From SLSG01 sp964477035 (lineage in GTDB: Bacteria; Bacteroidota; Bacteroidia; Bacteroidales; UBA7960): a stretch of DNA of 64,000 nt. The notes under the pieces were generated by a model. The model searched no databases, was not told the DNA's origin, and was given only the letters and a program-made list of their open reading frames with translations. Every line of letters begins with the position of its first letter. The first letter of the stretch is position 1. The stretch covers positions 351,206 through 415,205 of the forward strand of contig CAYZCW010000002.1 of the NCBI GenBank assembly GCA_964477035.1, given 5' to 3'. This document shows, in pieces, positions 16,983 through 25,166 of this stretch. The position numbers and the translations under genes were made by a program.

Positions 16983-16990
16983 TATTTTTG
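16983..16990 (+). promoter_or_regulatory. Candidate -7 promoter element for membrane protein gene
   Basis: TATTTTTG matches TAnnTTTG, 23 bp before the ATG at 17014, and supports that start over in-frame ATGs at 16960 and 16978. Confidence 0.45.
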
Positions 16991-17013
16991 GGTCCCATCC
17001 GACGAGAAGCTTT

Positions 17014-17634
17014 ATGTTTGAGATGATCTGGATCAAACTGGGGATCCTGCTGACGGGATTCCTGTATGCCGGCTTGCTGCCCTATACCATACGCAAGGGG
17101 ATCCGGCATGTGGACATCGACCTTGAAAAATTCACGCTCAGCTTCTTAAGCAATAAGGAATTATACGGGAAGAGATACCGCAGGGCCTACAAACGGTTGT
17201 TGTTTGCAATGGCTTTGATCAATTACGGCTTCTTCTGGCTGCTGTCGGTGTTTTATGACCTCGGGGAGTTCACAGGGTATATGCGGTATATGGACTACAG
17301 TTTCGCCAGCCTTGCCTTGCTGGCGTTTGTCCCCCACAACATCCATCCTCTCAGTTTCCGGCATTTCGGGCAAAGCTTGCTCAGGGTAATCCACAACCTT
17401 TTGGCCGTATTGGTGTTCCTGACCATCCCCACCCTGATCATCGCCTTTCAGGCGGCCATACTTGCGGATCAACCCATATTGGGCATCAGCGGAATGGTCA
17501 TTGTCGGGATGGTCATCCTGCTTACCCTGGCCTCCATCATTGCCAGGGGGCTGAATGGTCTGGCAGAGATCGTGTTCATCAACGGCATCGGCCTGTGGGG
17601 CATTTTCGTCACGATCATGACGTTCATTCACTGA
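17014..17634 (+). CDS. Multi-pass membrane protein of unknown function
   Basis: 206 residues from the ATG at 17014, with about six hydrophobic segments (roughly 3-22, 65-85, 95-112, 128-150, 155-178 and 185-205) and a basic stretch YGKRYRRAYKR in between. No family recognised with confidence; it has no catalytic motif that I can see. Its stop overlaps the convergent thioesterase gene by 11 bp. Confidence 0.65.
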   Translation: MFEMIWIKLGILLTGFLYAGLLPYTIRKGIRHVDIDLEKFTLSFLSNKELYGKRYRRAYKRLLFAMALINYGFFWLLSVFYDLGEFTGYMRYMDYSFASLALLAFVPHNIHPLSFRHFGQSLLRVIHNLLAVLVFLTIPTLIIAFQAAILADQPILGISGMVIVGMVILLTLASIIARGLNGLAEIVFINGIGLWGIFVTIMTFIH

Positions 17635-18382
17635 CCCATTCCGACCGCAGGGTGCATTTATCCTGTCCGTCGGCAACCCGGATGGCATGCACAACCACCA
17701 GGCCGCCCTCATGGGACTGCACCTGTGCGAGGGTCTGGATGCTTTCCCCGTAAAGGGTTTCCTTCCTGAAGGCAACCTGCAGCCGGCCCAGCCTGAACCC
17801 TTCGGTCACTTTCTGAGGCAGGGCTTCCAGGGCCCATTCCACGTACTGCACATTGTTGACGTGCCGGTTCACGTCGATGTCCGACTGCCGGACCCGGAAT
17901 TCCGTGGCATGGTCTGCATGCACCAGCGGGGGAACGTCCTCCATCCCGGGCCTGGCCTCAGGCTCGCCCCAATGTCCATAGGCCCGTTTCATGTCGTCAC
18001 CCACCCGGACGGGCCGCTTGCTGACGGTATTCACGTGCAACCAGGAGGAACCGGCCGTGATCAGCTCCTCCCCTGTTTGGCCAAACACCAGGTATTGCCT
18101 GAATCCCATGAACCGGTAGACCGAGGTGGGAACGGTCCGGACCAGGACGGTTTCTCCATAGGCTGGAAGCCGGTGCAGCCGGATGTCGAACTGGTGCAGC
18201 ATCCAAATGACCCCATGTTCCCTGTAGTAGCCGAAACCAACCCCCATGGCCTCACTCTGCATCAGGGCCATCTCCTCAAAATAGCGCATCAGGGAGGTCA
18301 CTTTGAGGCGTTGCCTGTGATCGGTTTCGTAATAGCGGATGCGGTAGCTGTGCTCGAAAGGTTTTCCTGGCATGGCCGGCAA
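17624..18382 (-). CDS. Acyl-ACP thioesterase (double hot-dog)
   Basis: 252 residues. The N-terminal hot-dog has YRIRYYETDHRQRLKVTSLM and WMLHQFDIRLHRLPAYGETV. The C-terminal half has SDIDVNRHVNNVQYVEWALE, the N-x-H catalytic pattern of FatA/FatB-like bacterial acyl-ACP thioesterases. It releases fatty acids from acyl carrier protein in the cytoplasm; chain length preference is not predictable here. A second ATG at 18373 is possible. It lies downstream of secDF on the same strand, separated by a strong hairpin. Confidence 0.88.
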   Translation of the reverse strand: MPAMPGKPFEHSYRIRYYETDHRQRLKVTSLMRYFEEMALMQSEAMGVGFGYYREHGVIWMLHQFDIRLHRLPAYGETVLVRTVPTSVYRFMGFRQYLVFGQTGEELITAGSSWLHVNTVSKRPVRVGDDMKRAYGHWGEPEARPGMEDVPPLVHADHATEFRVRQSDIDVNRHVNNVQYVEWALEALPQKVTEGFRLGRLQVAFRKETLYGESIQTLAQVQSHEGGLVVVHAIRVADGQDKCTLRSEWVSE

Positions 18383-18392
18383 TCTTTGAAAC

Positions 18393-18428
18393 CAGAGGCC
18401 GCCCTGGAACAGTCCCGGGCGGCCTCTG
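18393..18428 (-). terminator. Hairpin after secDF
   Basis: Perfect 12-bp GC-rich stem CAGAGGCCGCCC / GGGCGGCCTCTG with a 12-nt loop between the secDF stop and the thioesterase start. The U-tract on the minus strand is weak, so it may be a terminator or a stabilising 3' stem. Confidence 0.5.
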
Positions 18429-18450
18429 AAAATTCCTTGATGCTTAATGA

Positions 18451-21400
18451 TTATTTATGGTGCTTCTTGATCCTTCGTAACATCAGGTCATAAGCCACAG
18501 GAGCCGCATTGAAAAGGGAGGAATACGTTCCCACGGCAATTCCCACCATCAGGGCAAAGGCGAATCCCCGGATCACTTCCCCTCCGAAAAGGAAGATGAT
18601 GAGCAGCACCGCAATGGTCGTACCGGAAGTATTGAAGGTACGCGACAGGGTGGCATTCAGGGCCGTGTTGATATTGGTCTTCAGGTCCCTCTTGGGGAAT
18701 AAGCCCAGGTTCTCACGGATGCGGTCGAAGATGATCACCGTATCGTTGATGGAATAACCGATGATGGTCAGAATGGCCGCAATGAAGGCCTGGTCGATCT
18801 CCATGGTCCATGGCACAATGTTGTGCAACAGGGAATAAAGGGAGAATACGATGATCGAGTCATGGGCCAGGGTGGTTAAACTGCCGACCCCGAACTCCCA
18901 GCGCTTGAAGCGGACTGCAATGTAGAAGAAAATAATGAACAGGGCCACAATCACACTGATGACGGCACCCACTTTGATGTCGCGCGCCACGGTGGGTCCC
19001 ACCTTCTGGGAGCTGAGGCGTCCGATGACCTTTTCTTCGTCGGATGTGAATTCAGCATAGGTGAGCGGGGTATCGAAAAACTCCAGGATGCCTTCATAGA
19101 TCCGGCGCTCGGCAATGGAATCGGCCTCGGCGGTATCGTCCGCGATCATGAAACTGGTGGTGATCTTCACCTGGCTGGTCGGGCCAAAGGTCTTAACCTC
19201 GGGGGCCTCACCCAGCTCATCGATCAGGGCGGCGCGGATGTCTACCGTATTCACGGGCTGATCAAACCTGACCACATAGGAGCGCCCCCCGGAGAAATCG
19301 ACCCCGTAACTGAGACCCCGGACGAAGAAGGAACCGACGCCCAGGATGATCACGGCGGCGGAGATCATGTAAAACTTCTTGCGCACGCCAAGGAAGTCGA
19401 AATTCACTTTGGTAAGCACATCCTTGCTGATCTTGGTATCGAAATGGATGCCGATGTTGCGGTCCATCCAGAAGGTGAAGATCAGCCTGGAAAGGAAGAT
19501 CGCGGTAAACAGGGAGCAGATGATCCCGATGATCAGGGTGGTGGCGAATCCCTGGACGGGACCCGATCCGAAAACGTATAGCACGATGCCCGTCAGAAGG
19601 GTGGTGACGTTGCCGTCGACGATGGCCGAGTAGGCATTCTTGTACCCGTCGGCAATGGCCAGCCGCTGCCCCTTGCCTGCGCGCAACTCTTCCAGGATCC
19701 TCTCGTAAATGATCACATTGGCGTCCACCGCCATCCCGAGGGTGAGCACGATCCCGGCGATCCCGGGAAGGGTGAGTACCGCGCCCAGGGAGGCAAGCAC
19801 GCCCATGATGAAAAAGATGTTGGCCACCAGGGCCACATCGGCAACCAGCCCGGCCCGGCTGTAATAAATGCCCATATAGATCAGGACCACAATGAAGGCC
19901 AGGGCAAAGGACAAAAAGCCGCTGTTGATGGCTTCACGGCCCAGGGAGGGTCCGACGATGGCTTCCTCCACGATCCTGGCCGGTGCCGGAAGCGAACCGG
20001 CACGCAGGATGTTGGCAAGGTCCTGGGCTTCCTGGACGGTGAACTGCCCGGTGATCTGGGAACGGCCGCCCGAAATCTCCTGCTGTACGGTGGGAAATGA
20101 ATAAACAAAGTCATCCAGCACGATGGCAATGGAGCGGTTGATGTTGTCGGCGGTCATGCGGCGCCAGGTCCTGGCCCCTTCGGTGTTCATGGTCATGGTG
20201 ATCTCCACCTGGCCTGTGGGATTGAAGTCCTGGCGGGCATCCACGATCACGGCTCCGGTCAGGGGGGCCTGCCCGTCGCGGGTGGTTTCCCGGATGGCGA
20301 CCAGCTCATGCAGGTTGTCGGTGCCACGGGCCGGCTTCACGTTCCAGAACAGCTTCATGTTGCGCGGGAACAAGCTGCTCACCTGGGGCTGGCGCAGCAT
20401 GCCCATCACCCGGGCGGTGTCCTGCACGGCGGCATAACCGATCACGGGCCCGCGTGCAGGGAACATATTGCCTGTCTCATCCTGTACAAAGGCAGGGGTC
20501 AGGTAGGCAAACAGCGGGTTCTCGCGCACAAAGTCTTCGAACAGGGCGTCATCCTCCAGGTCCAGGTCTCCTGCCACCAGGTCGGCCAGGCTGGGTTCAT
20601 CGGTCGTATCCGACACCGTCTCTCCCAAAAGCTCTTCCAGGGAGGCCTGTTCGTCTTCCGGCGCACTTTCCTCCGGCGCCGCCTCTTCCGTCACGTCACC
20701 GGCAGGCTGCTGGTCTCCGGCACGCATGTCGCGCAGGCGGTCGTTGGCCTCCCAGAAATAGTTGTATATCTCGGAAAACTCGTAGGTTTCCCAGAATTCC
20801 AGCCGGGCCGTGCCCTGCAACAGCCTCCGGACGCGATCCGGCTCCTTGATGCCCGGCAGTTCAACCAGGATGCGGCCAGAGGTGGACAGTTTCTGGATGT
20901 TCGGCTGGGCCACGCCGAACCGGTCGATGCGTGTGCGCAGGATCTGAAATGAACGGTCAACGGCATCATTCACCTCCTGCCGCAGCACCCTGAGCACTTC
21001 ATCGTTGGGGGTGGTTACGGTGATGCGGTCGCGCATCTCCGGGGTGCTGAAAAAGTAGGCCAGGCTGGCGCCGGGATCCACCTCCTCAAACGCCCTCCCG
21101 AAAAGGGAGACGAACTCATCGCGGCTGGTACGCTGCATCTCGATGGCACGGTCCATGGCCGCCTGAAAGGTTTGATCGGTCGTATAGCCAGCCAGGGCCC
21201 GGACGATTTCCGGTACGGAAATCTCCAGGGTCACGTTCATCCCGCCCCGAAGGTCCAGTCCCAGGTTCAGTTCCCGCTCCTTGACCTCACGGAAGGTGTA
21301 GTTGCGGATACCCAGCTTGTAGACCGGCACGTTCATCATGGAGTCCAGATAAAACCGCTCTTCCACCCGACGGATGGAATCGAGCATGGCGGCCTGAAGC

Positions 21401-21570
21401 AGGTCATCGCCGCCGGCCAGGTCCCTCGACTGCTGGACAAACCGTTCCTGCTGTGCATATTCCCGCGCATCGCGCTCCACCTTGCGGGCAAAATAGGTGA
21501 AGGATAGCTGGTAAAGACATACCAATGCAAATGCAATGGCAAAGAAACGTATCAAACCTTTGTTCTGCAT
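18451..21570 (-). CDS. secDF: Fused protein translocase subunit SecDF
   Basis: A 1039-residue inner-membrane protein that uses the proton gradient to aid Sec-dependent export. SecD half: N-terminal membrane helix, conserved LNLGLDLRGGMNVTLEI near residue 105, LVELPGIKEPDRVRRLL, and the six-helix block with GMAVDANVIIYERILEELR. SecF half (from ~residue 700): SYGVDFSGGRSYVVRF and GYSINDTVIIFDRIRENL. An acidic low-complexity insertion of about 70 residues (rich in Glu, Asp, Ala, from ~residue 285) lies in the first periplasmic region. The fusion is usual in Bacteroidota. It stands as a single gene with its own promoter. Confidence 0.97.
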   Translation of the reverse strand: MQNKGLIRFFAIAFALVCLYQLSFTYFARKVERDAREYAQQERFVQQSRDLAGGDDLLQAAMLDSIRRVEERFYLDSMMNVPVYKLGIRNYTFREVKERELNLGLDLRGGMNVTLEISVPEIVRALAGYTTDQTFQAAMDRAIEMQRTSRDEFVSLFGRAFEEVDPGASLAYFFSTPEMRDRITVTTPNDEVLRVLRQEVNDAVDRSFQILRTRIDRFGVAQPNIQKLSTSGRILVELPGIKEPDRVRRLLQGTARLEFWETYEFSEIYNYFWEANDRLRDMRAGDQQPAGDVTEEAAPEESAPEDEQASLEELLGETVSDTTDEPSLADLVAGDLDLEDDALFEDFVRENPLFAYLTPAFVQDETGNMFPARGPVIGYAAVQDTARVMGMLRQPQVSSLFPRNMKLFWNVKPARGTDNLHELVAIRETTRDGQAPLTGAVIVDARQDFNPTGQVEITMTMNTEGARTWRRMTADNINRSIAIVLDDFVYSFPTVQQEISGGRSQITGQFTVQEAQDLANILRAGSLPAPARIVEEAIVGPSLGREAINSGFLSFALAFIVVLIYMGIYYSRAGLVADVALVANIFFIMGVLASLGAVLTLPGIAGIVLTLGMAVDANVIIYERILEELRAGKGQRLAIADGYKNAYSAIVDGNVTTLLTGIVLYVFGSGPVQGFATTLIIGIICSLFTAIFLSRLIFTFWMDRNIGIHFDTKISKDVLTKVNFDFLGVRKKFYMISAAVIILGVGSFFVRGLSYGVDFSGGRSYVVRFDQPVNTVDIRAALIDELGEAPEVKTFGPTSQVKITTSFMIADDTAEADSIAERRIYEGILEFFDTPLTYAEFTSDEEKVIGRLSSQKVGPTVARDIKVGAVISVIVALFIIFFYIAVRFKRWEFGVGSLTTLAHDSIIVFSLYSLLHNIVPWTMEIDQAFIAAILTIIGYSINDTVIIFDRIRENLGLFPKRDLKTNINTALNATLSRTFNTSGTTIAVLLIIFLFGGEVIRGFAFALMVGIAVGTYSSLFNAAPVAYDLMLRRIKKHHK

Positions 21571-21596
21571 ATTGTTGGAGTTTTTGAAAACGACCG

Positions 21597-21604
21597 CAAA
21601 GTTA
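21597..21604 (-). promoter_or_regulatory. Candidate -7 promoter element for secDF
   Basis: TAACTTTG on the minus strand matches TAnnTTTG, 26 bp before the secDF ATG, directly next to an 11-bp inverted repeat. Confidence 0.5.
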
Positions 21605-21635
21605 GTTGATTTTTTTTTGAATGGGAAAAAATCAA
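21605..21635. repeat. Inverted repeat upstream of secDF
   Basis: Perfect arms GTTGATTTTTT (21605-21615) and AAAAAATCAAC (21625-21635), immediately upstream of the secDF -7 box. Could be an operator, or the end of the upstream minus-strand gene's transcript. Confidence 0.45.
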
Positions 21636-21657
21636 CCCCCTTTTTGTCGTCTCATTA

Positions 21658-22092
21658 TTAATTGTTTACGATTAACTGCCGGCTCAGGCAATCAATCACG
21701 GCCCGCATTTTAAGCAGGAGGTCACAGCCCAGGACCATGTCAATCCGGGGCAGGTCAAACAAGGCGTAGGAGTGGTTGATAGAGGCCAGATCGATTACCA
21801 CCAACTCCTCCTGACTGAGGGCCACCGGACCGAAATCAATCCGTTCCACCCTGGTGAAGAGTGTCTCCAGCTTTTCGGCTCCCAGTCCGGAAAAAAACTT
21901 GTTGTAAGGAGTCAGCATGGGGTCCTGCATATAATGATGAACCCGGTTGCGGTCCAGGATGGTCCGGGAGGCCCCTGTATCCAGCAGCGCATTGGCATGC
22001 AATCCGTTCAGGCGGACCTTCAGCATCAGATGGTACCCTTTGCGGTCTATATGGATCAGCTGCAGGGGCAGGATGGCCTTCATGGTACTCAT
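21658..22092 (-). CDS. Retropepsin-like aspartyl protease-fold protein
   Basis: 144 residues from the ATG at 22092 (22083 also possible). It carries the active-site signature LLDTGASRTILDR and a C-terminal VLGCDLLLKMRAVIDC, as in gag-polyprotein-type (retropepsin-like) single-domain aspartic proteases, which work as dimers. A longer frame starting at 22209 would lie upstream of the candidate -7 box and terminator and is rejected. No signal peptide. Substrate unknown; some bacterial relatives process envelope or regulatory proteins, but that is not shown here. Confidence 0.75.
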   Translation of the reverse strand: MSTMKAILPLQLIHIDRKGYHLMLKVRLNGLHANALLDTGASRTILDRNRVHHYMQDPMLTPYNKFFSGLGAEKLETLFTRVERIDFGPVALSQEELVVIDLASINHSYALFDLPRIDMVLGCDLLLKMRAVIDCLSRQLIVNN

Positions 22093-22144
22093 GGTGTCGG
22101 TGATTGGGACCGGTTCTGACCTGGTCGCCCGGGACGGTCCCGGA

Positions 22145-22152
22145 CAAAGATA
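22145..22152 (-). promoter_or_regulatory. Candidate -7 promoter element for retropepsin-like gene
   Basis: TATCTTTG on the minus strand matches TAnnTTTG, 52 bp before the ATG at 22092 and just after the kor operon hairpin. Confidence 0.45.
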
Positions 22153-22159
22153 AAACAAA

Positions 22160-22194
22160 TGGGGTTTGCAGCCGTGTGCCGGCCACAAACCCCA
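22160..22194 (-). terminator. Terminator of the kor operon
   Basis: Perfect 9-bp stem TGGGGTTTG / CAAACCCCA with a 17-nt loop, followed on the minus strand by a T-rich tail, 23 bp after the last kor gene. Confidence 0.65.
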
Positions 22195-22217
22195 CCGGTT
22201 ATCCATCATGGATGGTC

Positions 22218-22769
22218 CTATAGGATGTGCTCCTGCCTGATGATCTCCATGCCTTTGCGAATGGCCTGCTCATTCAGCGGGATCAGCTGGTGGTACCGCT
22301 CCGGCAGCACCTTCTTCAGTCCTTTGATCACGTTATCGAGTTCCAGGATGGGCTTGATCCTGAGGAAGCCTCCCAGCACGATCATATTGAACACCTTGGT
22401 GTTGTTCATCCGGACACTTTCGTCATAGGCCGGAATCGAACAGATGTGGACGTCGGTGCGCCGCGGTTTGCGCGTCATCCCGTTCTCTTCATAGATCAGC
22501 AACCCACCCGGTTTCACGGCATCCTCGAATTTATCCATCGAAGGCTGGTTGAGCACGATGGCGGTATCGAAGGCCGTCAGCACGGGTGAACTGATCTCCC
22601 TGTCGCTGACAATCACCGTACAATTGGCCGTTCCCCCGCGCATTTCGGGACCGTAAGACGGCATCCAGCTGACTTCCTTTTCCTGCATCACGCCACTGTA
22701 ACAAAGGATCTGTCCCATGGACAAAACGCCCTGCCCGCCAAACCCGGCAATAATGATTTCTTCGGTCAT
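22218..22769 (-). CDS. korC: 2-oxoacid:ferredoxin oxidoreductase, gamma subunit
   Basis: A 183-residue gamma subunit beginning with the characteristic IIIAGFGGQGVLSMGQIL. It also has SWMPSYGPEMRGGTANC and SSPVLTAFDTAIVLNQPS. It forms the CoA-handling part of the oxidative decarboxylase that turns a 2-oxoacid and CoA into acyl-CoA, CO2 and reduced ferredoxin. Last gene of korDABC, 15 bp after the beta subunit. Substrate (2-oxoglutarate or branched-chain 2-oxoacid) cannot be settled from sequence alone. Confidence 0.9.
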   Translation of the reverse strand: MTEEIIIAGFGGQGVLSMGQILCYSGVMQEKEVSWMPSYGPEMRGGTANCTVIVSDREISSPVLTAFDTAIVLNQPSMDKFEDAVKPGGLLIYEENGMTRKPRRTDVHICSIPAYDESVRMNNTKVFNMIVLGGFLRIKPILELDNVIKGLKKVLPERYHQLIPLNEQAIRKGMEIIRQEHIL

Positions 22770-22784
22770 GGTTGTATCTGTTTT

Positions 22785-23549
22785 TTATTCTTCGGGAACT
22801 TTAATATCTCCAAGGGGATAGAAGGGGAACATATGCTCCTCCATCCATTGGTTGGACTGCACCGGGGTCATTTTCCAGCCGGAAGGACAATTGGAAACGA
22901 TCTCGACAAAACAGGTGCCCTTGCCCAGCTTCTGGAACTCCAACGCCTTTTTCAGGGCCCTCTTGGTTTTCCTGGCATTGCCCGGCGTGTGCACCGACTG
23001 CCGGGTCACAAAATAGGTTCCGGGCAATTGGGCCACCAGTTCGGTCATCTTTAACGGGTTGCCCATGGTGGCCACATCCCTTCCCCTGGGGGAGGTGGAG
23101 CTTTTCATCCCGGGAAGTGTGGTCGGGGCCATCTGTCCCCCGGTCATCCCGTAGATGCCGTTGTTGATGAATACGATCAATATGTTCTCGCCCCGGTTGC
23201 AGGCATGGATGGTTTCTGCCGTACCGATGGCGGCCAGGTCGCCGTCGCCCTGGTAGGTGAATACGTATTTTTCGGGCATCACCCTCTTGATGCCGGTAGC
23301 CACGGCGGGAGCACGCCCGTGGGCGGCCTCGGTCATGTCCACATCGAAATAGTAATAGGCCAAAACGGAGCAACCCACGGGAGCCACCCCGATGGTGTCT
23401 CCCTGTATGCCCAGTTCGTCTATGGCCTCAGCCAGCATGCGGTGGGCTGTGCCGTGCCCGCAGCCAGGACAGTAATGCAGGATGCGGTCAGTCAGCACAT
23501 CGGTCTTTTTATAGACCAGGTTTTCGGGGGTGATCAGGTTTTCTGCCAT
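22785..23549 (-). CDS. korB: 2-oxoacid:ferredoxin oxidoreductase, beta (TPP-binding) subunit
   Basis: 254 residues. The thiamine diphosphate and iron-sulfur region is visible: ILHYCPGCGHGTAHRML at the N-terminus, then TYQGDGDLAAIGTAE and FINNGIYGMTGGQMAPTT. Works with the alpha, gamma and ferredoxin-like delta subunits. It starts 5 bp after the alpha stop and ends 15 bp before gamma. Confidence 0.93.
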   Translation of the reverse strand: MAENLITPENLVYKKTDVLTDRILHYCPGCGHGTAHRMLAEAIDELGIQGDTIGVAPVGCSVLAYYYFDVDMTEAAHGRAPAVATGIKRVMPEKYVFTYQGDGDLAAIGTAETIHACNRGENILIVFINNGIYGMTGGQMAPTTLPGMKSSTSPRGRDVATMGNPLKMTELVAQLPGTYFVTRQSVHTPGNARKTKRALKKALEFQKLGKGTCFVEIVSNCPSGWKMTPVQSNQWMEEHMFPFYPLGDIKVPEE

Positions 23550-23554
23550 ATCAA

Positions 23555-24667
23555 TTATCCTCCAATGATTTTTTGTTGCAACGCATTCAGGATCTCATCC
23601 GGGCTGGGGATCATGCCCCCGAAACGGCCAAAATGAGCCACCTGGGTCTTGCCATTCACGGCCAGTCGCACATCCTCCACCATCTGCCCGGCGTTCATTT
23701 CCACCGTCAGCATGCCTTTCACCTGACCGGCCAGGCGGTGGATCTCATCCACCGGGAAAGGGTAAAGGGTCTGGGGACGAAGCAATCCGACCCGGATGCC
23801 TTTTTCACGTGCCATCTCCATGGCCTTGCGGCTGATGCGGGCCGCCGAACCGAACGCCACGAACAGGTATTCGGCATCCTCACAAAAGTGGCTTTCGAAG
23901 CGGACCTCATTCTTTTCTATCACACGGTACTTGGCCTGCAGCCGGAGGTTCACCTTTTCCTGCTCCTCGCTTTGCAGCTGCAGGGAGGTCACGATCACAC
24001 TGTCACGGCCGGGCTTTTTACCCACCGTGGCCCAGTCAAATTCCTCGCTCAGACGGGGTTGTTGTTCGAACAGCTCCACCTTCTCCATCATCTGCCCGAT
24101 GATCCCATCCGACAGGATCATGACCGGGTTGCGGTATTTGAAGGCCAGCTCGAAGGCCAGTTTAACGTAATCCACGGTTTCCTGTACGGTGGCCGGCGCC
24201 AGCACGATCAGTTTGTAATCTCCGTGCCCGCCGCCTTTCACTGCCTGAAAGTAGTCCGACTGGGAAGGCTGGATGGTCCCCAGTCCCGGCCCGCCGCGCA
24301 CCACGTTGACGATGACGCAGGGGAGCTCTGCCCCGGCGATGTAGGAAATGCCTTCCTGTTTCAGGCTGATGCCCGGGCTGGAAGAGGAGGTCATGGCCCG
24401 TTTCCCGCAACCGGCCGCCCCGTAAACCATGTTGATGGCGGCCACTTCACTCTCTGCCTGTAATACGACCATTCCGGTCCGTTCTGCCGGGTTTTCCCGC
24501 ATGAGGTACTCAATGACCTCTGATTGCGGGGTAATGGGATAGCCGAAATAGGCATCGGCACCCGCCCTGATGGCGGCTTCAGCCAGGGCTTCATTGCCTT
24601 TCATTAATCTTAATTCCTTCATATCCTGATGCTGTTGAAGTTCAATTCCATTTTTTCCTTGCTCCAT
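23555..24667 (-). CDS. korA: 2-oxoacid:ferredoxin oxidoreductase, alpha subunit
   Basis: 370 residues. GADAYFGYPITPQSEVIEYL near the N-terminus is the pyrimidine-binding region of the alpha subunit. ATSSSSPGISLKQEGISY-like sequence follows (here TSSSSPGISLKQEGI). The ATG at 24667 directly abuts the delta stop (TAA-ATG); an internal ATG at 24622 is also possible. The C-terminal half contains LFVAFGSAARISRKAMEMA and LRPQTLYPFP, the transketolase C-terminal-like domain. Confidence 0.93.
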   Translation of the reverse strand: MEQGKNGIELQQHQDMKELRLMKGNEALAEAAIRAGADAYFGYPITPQSEVIEYLMRENPAERTGMVVLQAESEVAAINMVYGAAGCGKRAMTSSSSPGISLKQEGISYIAGAELPCVIVNVVRGGPGLGTIQPSQSDYFQAVKGGGHGDYKLIVLAPATVQETVDYVKLAFELAFKYRNPVMILSDGIIGQMMEKVELFEQQPRLSEEFDWATVGKKPGRDSVIVTSLQLQSEEQEKVNLRLQAKYRVIEKNEVRFESHFCEDAEYLFVAFGSAARISRKAMEMAREKGIRVGLLRPQTLYPFPVDEIHRLAGQVKGMLTVEMNAGQMVEDVRLAVNGKTQVAHFGRFGGMIPSPDEILNALQQKIIGG

Positions 24668-24883
24668 TTACCTTTCCCGGTACACGGTAATCACCGCATC
24701 GGGACAGACCACCGCACAATTTGCGCAACCCGTGCATGCGGAGTTGACCCTGACCGTATAGTGGTATCCCTTGCTGTTGACTTCGTTGCTCAGGGCCAGG
24801 ACCTGGTGCGGACAGGCACCCAGGCACACCTCGCAGCCCTTGCATTTCTCTATGTTGATGACAACATCTCCTCTCTTTGCCAT
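24668..24883 (-). CDS. korD: 2-oxoacid:ferredoxin oxidoreductase, delta subunit (2[4Fe-4S] ferredoxin)
   Basis: 71 residues with two full cluster motifs, CKGCEVCLGACP and CTGCANCAVVCP, each with its four cysteines. It shuttles electrons from the catalytic subunits to ferredoxin. First gene of the operon, with a candidate -7 box 46 bp upstream. Delta-alpha-beta-gamma order is typical of Bacteroidota Kor/Vor enzymes. Confidence 0.93.
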   Translation of the reverse strand: MAKRGDVVINIEKCKGCEVCLGACPHQVLALSNEVNSKGYHYTVRVNSACTGCANCAVVCPDAVITVYRER

Positions 24884-24929
24884 TGTCGGATGGTTTGGGA
24901 ATGAATTAAGAATTTTATCTGTTTTGAGG

Positions 24930-24937
24930 CAAAACTA
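24930..24937 (-). promoter_or_regulatory. Candidate -7 promoter element for korDABC
   Basis: TAGTTTTG on the minus strand matches TAnnTTTG, 46 bp before the korD ATG. Confidence 0.5.
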
Positions 24938-25058
24938 AAACTATTTATCAAAAAATGGGGTATCCTGCTTAAGATTTTTTAGCATTCAAAGGCTATTGGC
25001 TTGATTTTCAATAGTACCACCTCATAAAATAAAAAGATTTTAAATATGTAGAAATGAA

Positions 25059-25093
25059 CCTGTTAAACAATTTCAGGCTGTGTCATTAACAGG
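25059..25093. repeat. Inverted repeat in the kor-sanA intergenic region
   Basis: Perfect arms CCTGTTAA (25059-25066) and TTAACAGG (25086-25093). The surrounding 24940-25080 is much more A/T-rich than the window and also holds CTATTG...CAATAG (24993-25014). Function unknown. Confidence 0.4.
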
Positions 25094-25166
25094 CGGTCCC
25101 CGGTGGGTCGATTCCCCGCCATGGCTTGTTTCAGGCTTGCCGGATTTTCTTAATTTTACGCCGGAT

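Noticed and set aside
22093..22209. N-terminal extension of the retropepsin-like protein
   Set aside because: It would span the kor terminator hairpin and start upstream of the candidate -7 box.
25102..25120. T-arm-like sequence GGTGGGTCGATTCC reminiscent of a tRNA
   Set aside because: One base short of a T loop, and no acceptor, D or anticodon arms could be folded upstream; treated as chance.
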